Part shown: piece by piece, positions 45,466 to 53,051 of the stretch
Layout of the letters: each line of letters starts with the position of its first letter
Numbering within the stretch: the first letter of the stretch is position 1
DNA from: CAZYVU01 sp964651435
GTDB taxonomy: Bacteria > Desulfobacterota > Syntrophorhabdia > Syntrophorhabdales > CAYQXL01
Direction of reading: 5' to 3'
DNA: 53,692 nucleotides
Assembly: GCA_964651435.1 (NCBI GenBank)
Contig: CAZYVU010000018.1
Span: 1 to 53,692, forward strand
Position numbers and translations under genes: made by a program
The notes under the pieces: model-generated
What the model was told of the DNA's origin: nothing
Database searches by the model: none
What the model saw: only the letters and a program-made list of their open reading frames with translations

Positions 45466-48400
45466 ATGAAGAACAAAAGGTCACTCGGCATACGGTGCAT
45501 GTCGGCAAGGGTCGCCACTATGGCTCTTCTCATGCTCATACTGTTCCTCGGCGGGACGCATTCGGCAGACGCCCAACCGAGCATCTACGCCAGCAAAGGG
45601 TTTCTTTTCGACCCCGGAGGGGCACCGAGCCAGATGACCCAGCCCTATTTCGTAGGGGCGATCAAGTCGGGAAGCAATTATCCCAACACCTACTTTTTGA
45701 CGGGAATTTGGGACAACTACGGAAATCTCAAGTTCCAGAATCAGACTGCCGTGCTGGACGGTGCTAACACGGCATTTAACCCGGATTTCACAATCGGTTC
45801 GGCAGTCTACTTCAACAACCTTATCTATGTCTTTGTCCCCTACATCAAGAATCCGATCAATCCGCCGTTTTACTATAGAAACACGCTCCACGTCACAGTC
45901 ATCGATCCTGCTACCTGGCAGGTGAAGGATTCCTTTGATGCCGCGACAACGGGCAGCGATGTCTCGAATGGTCAAGGTAAAAACGGGGTAGGAGCGGTCG
46001 TGGCGAACGGAAGTATCTACGTTTTTATGGCTGCCCCAAACAGTCAAACCCAGGTGGTAACAACTTCCGATGGTCAGAACTGGAGCATTCTCTCTACTGC
46101 CAACACGCCACCGTCACCTTATACGGTGGTCCAGGACGCCGTCACCTTTACCGATCCCACGGACGGTGGAAAAACAAAGGTTTTCGTGATCCTCGGGTGG
46201 CAACCATTCAACTACGGATATCCGGCGTCGTTTTCCGTGAGCATCTTCGATCCGGTAGCCGGCTCATGGGGCCCGGTAACCACATTACCACAGGGTCAAC
46301 TGCCGGACACCTATGCAATGGCGGCAAGCGCCTGGGTCGGGTCGTGGAATACAGTGTTCTCAAGAAGCCAGGCCGGGCCCTGCAATACTTACCACTGGAA
46401 CTCAGGTAACACCAATGCCTATCTCCACGTGCTGGGGACCGCCTGGATCGGAGGTCCTCAGGGTGCAACCTATCTTGTTCACTGGTATCTTGATCCCGCA
46501 ACGGGATCGTGGGTTTTCGACCCTTCGGGCTGTGCAAATGAGTATCAGGCCATGTGGTGGTCAGGGCCCTGCAGCGGTCGCACCAACGCCACTCCTGTGC
46601 CTCTCGGTCCGGGGTACGCCAAAACGACCGCGTCGGGCTGTACAAGCGGCGATGACTGCCTCCAGCAACAGATGTGGGGGCTGAGCTGCGGGTTCCAATG
46701 GCAGGGTGAACCGGTCTGGTCAGGCCATGTCTCCGACGTCTGGGTGCCGGCCGCCGTCTGGCAAGGGAAAGGAACGGCACAGCCCGGCCCCTGGACATAT
46801 AATACCGTTGACACCTCCAACCCCGGCGACCCGGCCTTCGGCAACGACCCCAACGTCTATCAGGCCATGGCCGGCATGATCCGGATCAACGGCATGGTCA
46901 TGGGTCCGCCGCCCTTCCCGGCCGATCCGGCCTGGCAGGGTCCTGCGGACTGGGCCCAGACCTCCAACGTCCAGCTCGGCCAGTCATCGGGGACGACGTC
47001 GGGGACGACGAGTTCCTTCAGCAGCAGCATTACTGCAGGTGTGACAGGCACGATGACCGTTCCCTTCGTCCAGGGTAAGGAAGGTCTCTCGTTCAGCTAT
47101 GGGTACACATCGACCCACTCGACAGAAAATAGCTTTACAAGTAATTACACCTGGCTCCTGGGGACCCAGGACCAGTCGCGGAACACGTTGGGCAAGCAGG
47201 GCTGGATGGTCGGCCACGCACCTATCATCTGGCCAGCGAGTTATGTCGCCACCTCAGTCTTCGACCCCGGTCCTGCAGGGACCTACATGGGCTATTCCCA
47301 GATGATTCTCTCCGTCGGAGATGCCGAGTCCCTCTTCTGGCCCTTTTCACTGACAAACCCCTCGGACACGTCCTACCCCATGGGATTCCTTCTGACAGGC
47401 GTCAAGCCCATGCCCGCATCGACCAGTGTGGACTCGTGGAACATCAATCAGGGCGGCGCCATGCAGGACTGGAGCGACACGAGCTCCGGCAACTGGTCCG
47501 TCATCGGAGGCAAGGCGGGAAGCGGTACGTTCACCATCAACACGCTCAACATGGGCTCCTTTCAGACCCAGCAATTCGTCCAATCGACGACGAAGGGCAA
47601 GGACTGGTCCGACAGCTATACGGGACAGTCATCCACAAGTCTTCGGCTGGGCACCAAAGGCAACAACGTGACGACAACGCTTGATCTTTCCTTCGGGTAC
47701 GAAACGGAAGGGAGCAGCTCAACGACCTTCCAGCAAAACATGGAGACGAGCTACCTTGTCCCCTCCTTCCAGGGCGGCTACAGCGAGATCTACGTCCAGC
47801 CCTACCTGCTCCAGGCCGAGACCTACAACGCCCCCTGGGTGCCCAAGGGGTACAAGGGACCGCTCCCCTGGGCTATCGCCTGGGATGTGACCTACGCGGC
47901 CAAGAACTCGTCGACTCTCGGGGCACCCGCTAAAATCTACGCAAGGACCACCATGCCTGAGAAGGCAGGGGGCAGGATCACCGGCGCGGCTGCGCCCAAC
48001 GATCCTCAGGCCAATACCGTCAATCTTGTTGTGAACAAGGTTCGCGACGATACCTACGCCATCAGGAAGGGACAGCTCAGCTACATCGGTCCCGACAAAT
48101 CTCTCATCCCCATCGCCATGACGGCAGACGACTTCAGCTCTTCCAAAGGCATCGCCATAGCCATCAACGGCTACAACCTCTATGCCACGAGCGCCAAGGG
48201 CACGTGGAGGCGCTCGGGGACAGCCAAGAACCCCGGCACAGTCTGGACCTATACCTCCCGGTACGGCACAGAGCGGTTGAACGCAACCCTCGACTTCGGT
48301 ACGAAGACCTGGGACATGACTGTAAGCCGCATCGAGCTGGGCGAAAAATTTGCGGGGATTACGGATACTGCAAACATCACCCTGGACCTCAACGGCCGCT

Positions 48401-48873
48401 ATGCCCTCTCCACCCGCATTATCCACAATATGGCCTACGAGTGGGAGGCAGACCTCTCCTCTTTTACCCAGGCCATGGAGATGGATAGGATCACCGTAAA
48501 GCAGGGATTCTCGGGACCGGGCAAGGTAACGGTGACGGGCAGGCTGACGGATCAGGTCAGAGCCATCGGCGATGCGTCGCTCGTCCTCAACGAGGCCCGG
48601 AAGGATTACAAACTCATGAACATCCCCCACTTCGTCGAGAAGATAGAGAAGAAGCAGCCCATCTCCTACAGGGATGCAACGGGCACGCTTACCGCCAACC
48701 TCAAGACGGGGCGCTGGACCATGACGGCCGACGACACTGCCTTCCCCAACCCCCGCCCCATGTACCACGGCGATGCAGAGCTGAAGGTGAAGATCGGCGG
48801 CAAGGACTACTTCAGCGCCTACATCCACCCCGACAGCTATGTACTCGACCTCTCCTATGAATTACTCAAATAG
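45466..48873 (+). CDS. 1135-aa exported protein with Ser/Thr-rich beta-hairpins, possible pore-former
   Basis: A signal peptide (about 1-37, ending near SADA-QPS) leads into a propeller-like region (about 40-340) with repeated beta segments such as GSAVYFNNLIYVFVP and KVFVILGW. Next comes an aromatic and Cys-containing region (about 340-490). Two stretches of alternating Ser/Thr and hydrophobic residues (about 505-555 and 680-760) resemble the membrane-inserting hairpins of aerolysin/ETX-MTX2 toxins; this is a pattern judgement, not a family assignment. A beta-rich C-terminal part (about 850-1135) has repeats around TxTWDMT/GRWTMT. I recognise no named family. The gene starts after GGGAGGG, has a consensus sigma-54 promoter with two upstream palindromes and ends at a terminator, so it is one transcript. 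Confidence 0.88.
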   Translation: MKNKRSLGIRCMSARVATMALLMLILFLGGTHSADAQPSIYASKGFLFDPGGAPSQMTQPYFVGAIKSGSNYPNTYFLTGIWDNYGNLKFQNQTAVLDGANTAFNPDFTIGSAVYFNNLIYVFVPYIKNPINPPFYYRNTLHVTVIDPATWQVKDSFDAATTGSDVSNGQGKNGVGAVVANGSIYVFMAAPNSQTQVVTTSDGQNWSILSTANTPPSPYTVVQDAVTFTDPTDGGKTKVFVILGWQPFNYGYPASFSVSIFDPVAGSWGPVTTLPQGQLPDTYAMAASAWVGSWNTVFSRSQAGPCNTYHWNSGNTNAYLHVLGTAWIGGPQGATYLVHWYLDPATGSWVFDPSGCANEYQAMWWSGPCSGRTNATPVPLGPGYAKTTASGCTSGDDCLQQQMWGLSCGFQWQGEPVWSGHVSDVWVPAAVWQGKGTAQPGPWTYNTVDTSNPGDPAFGNDPNVYQAMAGMIRINGMVMGPPPFPADPAWQGPADWAQTSNVQLGQSSGTTSGTTSSFSSSITAGVTGTMTVPFVQGKEGLSFSYGYTSTHSTENSFTSNYTWLLGTQDQSRNTLGKQGWMVGHAPIIWPASYVATSVFDPGPAGTYMGYSQMILSVGDAESLFWPFSLTNPSDTSYPMGFLLTGVKPMPASTSVDSWNINQGGAMQDWSDTSSGNWSVIGGKAGSGTFTINTLNMGSFQTQQFVQSTTKGKDWSDSYTGQSSTSLRLGTKGNNVTTTLDLSFGYETEGSSSTTFQQNMETSYLVPSFQGGYSEIYVQPYLLQAETYNAPWVPKGYKGPLPWAIAWDVTYAAKNSSTLGAPAKIYARTTMPEKAGGRITGAAAPNDPQANTVNLVVNKVRDDTYAIRKGQLSYIGPDKSLIPIAMTADDFSSSKGIAIAINGYNLYATSAKGTWRRSGTAKNPGTVWTYTSRYGTERLNATLDFGTKTWDMTVSRIELGEKFAGITDTANITLDLNGRYALSTRIIHNMAYEWEADLSSFTQAMEMDRITVKQGFSGPGKVTVTGRLTDQVRAIGDASLVLNEARKDYKLMNIPHFVEKIEKKQPISYRDATGTLTANLKTGRWTMTADDTAFPNPRPMYHGDAELKVKIGGKDYFSAYIHPDSYVLDLSYELLK

Positions 48874-48900
48874 AGCAATAAGATATTACGACATGACCCG

Positions 48901-48928
48901 GCGGCCCCGAACGGGGCCGCTTCTTTCC
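48901..48928 (+). terminator. Terminator after the 1135-aa protein gene
   Basis: Perfect 8-bp GC stem (48901-48908 with 48913-48920), loop GAAC, then TTCTTTCC. It lies 28 bases past the stop and separates this unit from the next sigma-54 promoter. Confidence 0.8.
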
Positions 48929-48944
48929 GTCCCCATGCCGGTTA

Positions 48945-48963
48945 GTGTCCTCTTTTGGGACGG
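48945..48963. promoter_or_regulatory. Single TGTCC-N7-GGACA-type palindrome
   Basis: GTGTCC-N7-GGACGG, the fifth copy of the locus palindrome, centred 63 bases upstream of the -24 element at 49017. The proximal site at 41176 has nearly the same distance (62). Confidence 0.6.
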
Positions 48964-49016
48964 CACTGTGAGCCCCCGTTTCTTTCAACCCATCGATATG
49001 ACAGAAGCTCCTTTGC

Positions 49017-49031
49017 GGCACGAAACTTGCT
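49017..49031 (+). promoter_or_regulatory. Sigma-54 promoter of the peptide-esterase-amidase unit
   Basis: GGCACGAAACTTGCT fits GGCACG-N4-TTGCW, GG and GC 10 bases apart. The predicted start falls near 49042, only about two bases before the peptide ATG at 49044, which would make the message almost leaderless for that gene. Confidence 0.8.
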
Positions 49032-49043
49032 AAGTATATAGCT

Positions 49044-49304
49044 ATGTCGCAAGATGCCATCGAGTCTTTTCTGGGCAGGCTCCTGACCGACGACACATTC
49101 CGGGAACGGGCCGTCCGTGATTTTCAGCAGCTCTGTTTTGAAGAGGGCTACCGGTTCACGGAGGAGGAGGCGGGCATCCTTCTGCAAATGGAGCTGGCTC
49201 TTTTCGCCCAATGGTCGATGGACATCGACCCACGGATCAGACGGGCAGGGATCAGCTTTCCGGTGACCTGCGTCGCAGGACCGGGAGGAATAACATGGGA
49301 ATAG
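49044..49304 (+). CDS. Os1348/NHLP-type RiPP-leader-like peptide
   Basis: 86-aa protein whose first about 67 residues match the pattern of Os1348/Franean1_4349-type leader peptides: SQDAIESFLGRLLTDDTFRER, then GYRFTEEEAGILLQMELALF and the closing DPRIRRA. The remaining tail GISFPVTCVAGPGGITWE has one Cys and a Gly-rich turn and would be the core if this is a ribosomal peptide precursor. No modifying enzyme or exporter is seen in the window. No ribosome-binding site precedes the ATG, and the sigma-54 start site lies about two bases upstream. Its end overlaps an alternative esterase start (ATG 49295). Function as a precursor is inferred from the leader pattern only. Confidence 0.72.
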   Translation: MSQDAIESFLGRLLTDDTFRERAVRDFQQLCFEEGYRFTEEEAGILLQMELALFAQWSMDIDPRIRRAGISFPVTCVAGPGGITWE

Positions 49305-49330
49305 GTGCTTCAGGAGAAACGGAGGGGAAA

Positions 49331-51793
49331 ATGACACGTATAATCGCCAAAAGAAGGACAAGAAACCTCATCGCCGTTATCTTTGTTGCAACGATGCTTC
49401 TTCTCGCATACGGGATGACGGTCGGGACGAGTGACGCTCAGGCGGCAACGGGCCCTGAAAAGGTCAAGGCTAAGATGCACCTGAAGTACTGCTTGAAGAA
49501 CAAAGCCATCATAATCGATCCCCTCGCCCACGACTCCGGCGAGGGGCTGGAGATCGTGGAGGTTAAGAAGCCCCTTTACGGCTTCGCGAATCTCCTTGTA
49601 TCCCATGCCATCCAATACACCCCAAGGGCCAATCGTATCGGTTTCGACAGGTTCGCCTATGTCATCAAGGATAGGTACGGCCAAACGTCCACAGGCTGGG
49701 TAACCATACAGGTCTGGGAACGCCCGTGGACAACAAAGCCTCCGCAGGCCGGCCCTATACGGGTCACCATGGCCAAAAACGGTGAATTGGCGATAAAGGC
49801 CCTGAAGGCCGTTGTTGATCGCGAGGAGGGCTATCTTTCAGTAGTGACTGTCGGTACACCGAAGCTGGGCACCGTGTCGATTCTGGGGAATAGACACCTC
49901 CAATACATTCCCCGCGCGAACACGAAAGGTGTCGATACCTTTTTCTATACCGTTGCCCGTGGTGCCCCGCGGACCGGGAAACAGGACCGTGACGCAAGCG
50001 ACGATACATACGCCACCGGACAGATTACCGTGATCGTTAAGGATACCTCGGGCTGCACCGTAGGAAGCGGCGTCGGGTGTACGGCGGCCGAGAGGGCGGG
50101 CATCCAGTACGGCGGCCAGAGCGGCTGCGCCCAGGGGACGCTCGTGACACTCAATGACGAGGCCGGTGCCTCTTCGAACCAGCAGGTCTGTGGGGTGAAG
50201 ACTACCGACGCAACGGGCTCAGACCTCTTCGTGTATAAGGGTATCCAGTACGCCGACCCGCCCGATGGTGACAAGCGGTGGACAGACCCCTCGCCCCCCC
50301 TGTGGAGCACGCTCCGGGCCGTTGAGTTCGGCCCCATATGCCCTCAGGGGACGACAAGCGCCATCGTGCCGCCTACCATGGACGAGGACTGCCTCTACCT
50401 CAACGTGTGGACGCCTAAGGTTACCCCCGACGGCACAGGCAACCTACCGGTCATGGTTTTCATCCACGGCGGCGCATTCATCTCCGGCTCCGGCAGCTCC
50501 GCCAAGGGAGACACGACGGGACATCTGAACATGTATGACGGCTCCCGGTTCGTGGCCACGTCTCGCGACGGGGAAAACATCGTCTTCGTCACCATGAACT
50601 ATCGCCTGGGCGTTCTCGGCTTTCTGGCCGGCGACAGGTTCGGCCTCAACGGTAATTACGGCATCAAGGACCAGACCAAGGCCCTCCAGTGGGTGCAGCG
50701 GAACATCGCCCTCTTCGGCGGCGATCCCAACCGCGTCATGATCTTCGGCGAGAGCGCCGGCGCCCAGTCGACGGCCCTCCACCTCACCATCACCGCCGAC
50801 AGCCACCAGGGGCTCTTTGAGAAGGCCGTCATGGAGAGCGACTATGCCATCACCTACATGACCGTCAAGGAGGCCCAGGCAAAAGCCGACAAATTTGCCA
50901 AGGACACGGAATGCTCCGGCGCGGGAACGGATGCCGACGTGGTTGCCTGTCTCAGAGACCTCTCTGTTCCATGGATCCTCGACAACCAGACAGAAGGCGC
51001 ATACTCCGTTGAGAACATTCTCTGCGCCGGCCTCCAGGCTATCATCCCCTGGAACCCTGTCATTGACGGTACGTTCGTGGAGAAGAACCCCATCAAGGCA
51101 ACGACGGCCAAGCCCTTCATGACGGGCTCAAACCTCAACGAAAGCGTGCCCTTCCTCGGCGTACTCCCCGACAACGACCTTGTCTCCGGCGCCGCATATA
51201 TTGCCCTTACCGACTTCCTCTTTGGCGAGGGAATGGCAACAACCATACGAGACATGTACCTGGCCCAGTATCCCTTGAAAGACGAGAAAGAGCGCTTCGA
51301 GCAGGTGGTGACGGACTACCTCTGGACCTGCTTCAACCGTAAACTGCCTTCCATCACGTCCGCCGACAGCTACCGGTACCACTTTATCCACTCCGGCTCC
51401 TTCCCCGTATGGGTTGACAGCCAGGGCCAGGCGACGAGCGGCATCCCTGAGCAATGTCATGAGCCGGGCGTGGTCTGCCACGCCGCAGAACTGCCCTTCG
51501 TCTTCGGCAACGCAACGGATACACAGATGATCACCCAGACATTTACGGCCGACGAGAGCAATATGTCCCTGGCCCTGAGAAACTATTGGATAGAGTTCTC
51601 CAGGACCTCGCAACCCAACGTGAGCGGACAGACGCAGTGGCCCCTCTATGCCTCCGGAAACGTCCTCCAGATGCAGGCGCCGGCGTCGGCCATCGTGCCG
51701 GTAACCGACTCATCCCTCGCCGACCCGGCCCACTGCCAGACGCTCTGGGATGTCATCGGTTACGAGGTGAAGAGTTCTTTCACATGCTTTTAG
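49331..51793 (+). CDS. Exported carboxylesterase type B with Ig-like N-terminal repeats
   Basis: 820-aa protein. A signal peptide (about 1-38, ending AQA-ATG) and two Ig/cadherin-like repeats (about 40-235), homologous to those of the GH19 protein at 37934, precede a complete type B carboxylesterase (about 290-815). The esterase has EDCLYLNVWTP, nucleophile Ser475 in GESAG, Glu604 in NLNES and His717 in CHAAELPFVFG. It should hydrolyse ester bonds outside the cytoplasm; the substrate is unknown. ATG 49331 (GGAGGGG 3 bases upstream) gives a classic signal peptide; ATG 49295, also with a ribosome-binding site, would add 12 residues. It lies between the leader-like peptide and the amidase genes in one sigma-54-driven unit. 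Confidence 0.93.
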   Translation: MTRIIAKRRTRNLIAVIFVATMLLLAYGMTVGTSDAQAATGPEKVKAKMHLKYCLKNKAIIIDPLAHDSGEGLEIVEVKKPLYGFANLLVSHAIQYTPRANRIGFDRFAYVIKDRYGQTSTGWVTIQVWERPWTTKPPQAGPIRVTMAKNGELAIKALKAVVDREEGYLSVVTVGTPKLGTVSILGNRHLQYIPRANTKGVDTFFYTVARGAPRTGKQDRDASDDTYATGQITVIVKDTSGCTVGSGVGCTAAERAGIQYGGQSGCAQGTLVTLNDEAGASSNQQVCGVKTTDATGSDLFVYKGIQYADPPDGDKRWTDPSPPLWSTLRAVEFGPICPQGTTSAIVPPTMDEDCLYLNVWTPKVTPDGTGNLPVMVFIHGGAFISGSGSSAKGDTTGHLNMYDGSRFVATSRDGENIVFVTMNYRLGVLGFLAGDRFGLNGNYGIKDQTKALQWVQRNIALFGGDPNRVMIFGESAGAQSTALHLTITADSHQGLFEKAVMESDYAITYMTVKEAQAKADKFAKDTECSGAGTDADVVACLRDLSVPWILDNQTEGAYSVENILCAGLQAIIPWNPVIDGTFVEKNPIKATTAKPFMTGSNLNESVPFLGVLPDNDLVSGAAYIALTDFLFGEGMATTIRDMYLAQYPLKDEKERFEQVVTDYLWTCFNRKLPSITSADSYRYHFIHSGSFPVWVDSQGQATSGIPEQCHEPGVVCHAAELPFVFGNATDTQMITQTFTADESNMSLALRNYWIEFSRTSQPNVSGQTQWPLYASGNVLQMQAPASAIVPVTDSSLADPAHCQTLWDVIGYEVKSSFTCF

Positions 51794-51877
51794 CCACGGG
51801 TGACGGCACGTTCTCTATGACGGCTGCGCAGTTTAGAAGAGATATGTAAAAACATCAGATTAAAAGAGGAGGAACGC

Positions 51878-52993
51878 GTGAGCGTGAAAAACCTATTGGT
51901 ATTCATTATAGGAGCAACGATTCTGGTCCAGGCCGCTACGCTGTCGCAGGCCTGCACGGGCATCAAGCTGAAGGCCGACGACGGCTCCATCGTCACGGGC
52001 CGGACCATGGAGTTCGGCATGAAGGCGCCCACGTCCCTCTCCGTCGTGCCCCGGGGAACCGAGGCAACGGCTATGGGACCCAACGGCAAGCCGGGGCTGA
52101 AATGGAAATCGACGTATGCCACCGTCGGGGTCTGCGCCTGGGGCCAGCCCAAGTGGTACGTCGAGGGGCTCAACGAGAAGGGGCTGGCGGCGGGCGTTTT
52201 CTATATGCCCGGTTTCGGGAAATATCAGACCGCCAAGCCGGGGGAGGAGTCCCGCTCCATCTCCCAGAACGACCATATCTACTATGTGCTCAGCACATCG
52301 TCGACGGTCGCTGAGGCCCTGAAGGCCCTCGACAAGGTCATCGTCGTCGGCGCCGACGCCGACCCGGCCATCATCACCGATCCTGCCATGCGGGCGGCCA
52401 TGCCCTTCCACATGCGCATCACCGACGCGGGCGGCCGGTCCGTGGTCATCGAGTACACGGCTAGGGGCGTTCAGGTTTACGAAAACCCGCTGGGGGTCAT
52501 CACCAACGCACCCACGTTCGACTGGCACCTCCTCAACATGCACAACTACGTGAATCTCAGGGTAAACGACGTGCCTCCCGTAGAATTTGAAGGTAAGACA
52601 ATCAGCGCATTCGGCATGGGCAGCGGGCTTCGCGGACTGCCCGGAGACTCCACCCCTCCCTCCCGGTTTGTCCGCGCTGCCATCTACAGCCTCAACGTCG
52701 TGCCGGGGAAAACGGCCGGCGAGGCGGTGAGCCAGGCATGGCACACCCTTCACCTCTTCGACATCCCGTCGGGGATCTCAGGCTCAAAGGTCAAGGACGC
52801 CATGGTCTACGACACGACGCAGTGGACGAGCGTTACGGACCAGCGTAACCTGCGTTTCTACGTCAACAGCTACGACGACTACAGGGTCCGCATGGTGGAC
52901 CTGAAGCGGGTAAATCCGAATGCCGCACAGCCCATCGTGATCCCCTTGGGCGAAACATTCGATTACCTGGACGTGACACCGGTGGCAAAGTAA
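51878..52993 (+). CDS. Exported choloylglycine hydrolase-family (Ntn) amidase 1
   Basis: 371-aa linear-amide C-N hydrolase (penicillin V acylase/bile-salt hydrolase family). The signal peptide ends ...LSQA, directly before Cys26 (ACTGIKLKADDGSIVTGRTMEFG). Signal-peptidase cleavage there would expose Cys as the N-terminal nucleophile and so activate the enzyme on export. Other family features are GLNEKGLAAGVFYMPGF and the NAPTFDWHLLN segment near 208. It begins with GTG after AGAGGAGG. In Gram-negatives such enzymes can act on penicillin V or acyl-homoserine lactones; the substrate here is not determined. A paralogue follows 58 bases downstream. Confidence 0.93.
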   Translation: MSVKNLLVFIIGATILVQAATLSQACTGIKLKADDGSIVTGRTMEFGMKAPTSLSVVPRGTEATAMGPNGKPGLKWKSTYATVGVCAWGQPKWYVEGLNEKGLAAGVFYMPGFGKYQTAKPGEESRSISQNDHIYYVLSTSSTVAEALKALDKVIVVGADADPAIITDPAMRAAMPFHMRITDAGGRSVVIEYTARGVQVYENPLGVITNAPTFDWHLLNMHNYVNLRVNDVPPVEFEGKTISAFGMGSGLRGLPGDSTPPSRFVRAAIYSLNVVPGKTAGEAVSQAWHTLHLFDIPSGISGSKVKDAMVYDTTQWTSVTDQRNLRFYVNSYDDYRVRMVDLKRVNPNAAQPIVIPLGETFDYLDVTPVAK

Positions 52994-53051
52994 AGAGTGG
53001 ACGGCGAATTGTCAATGGTGGAGAGCCGAATTACGTAACGGAGGACTAAAC

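Noticed and set aside
47719..48828. Long minus-strand open frame of 369 codons
   Set aside because: It lies wholly inside the 1135-aa protein gene on the other strand, has no recognisable domain or ribosome-binding site, and reflects GC-rich codon use.
51893..52753. Minus-strand open frame of 286 codons
   Set aside because: Antisense shadow of the Ntn amidase gene, whose catalytic motifs on the plus strand are clear.
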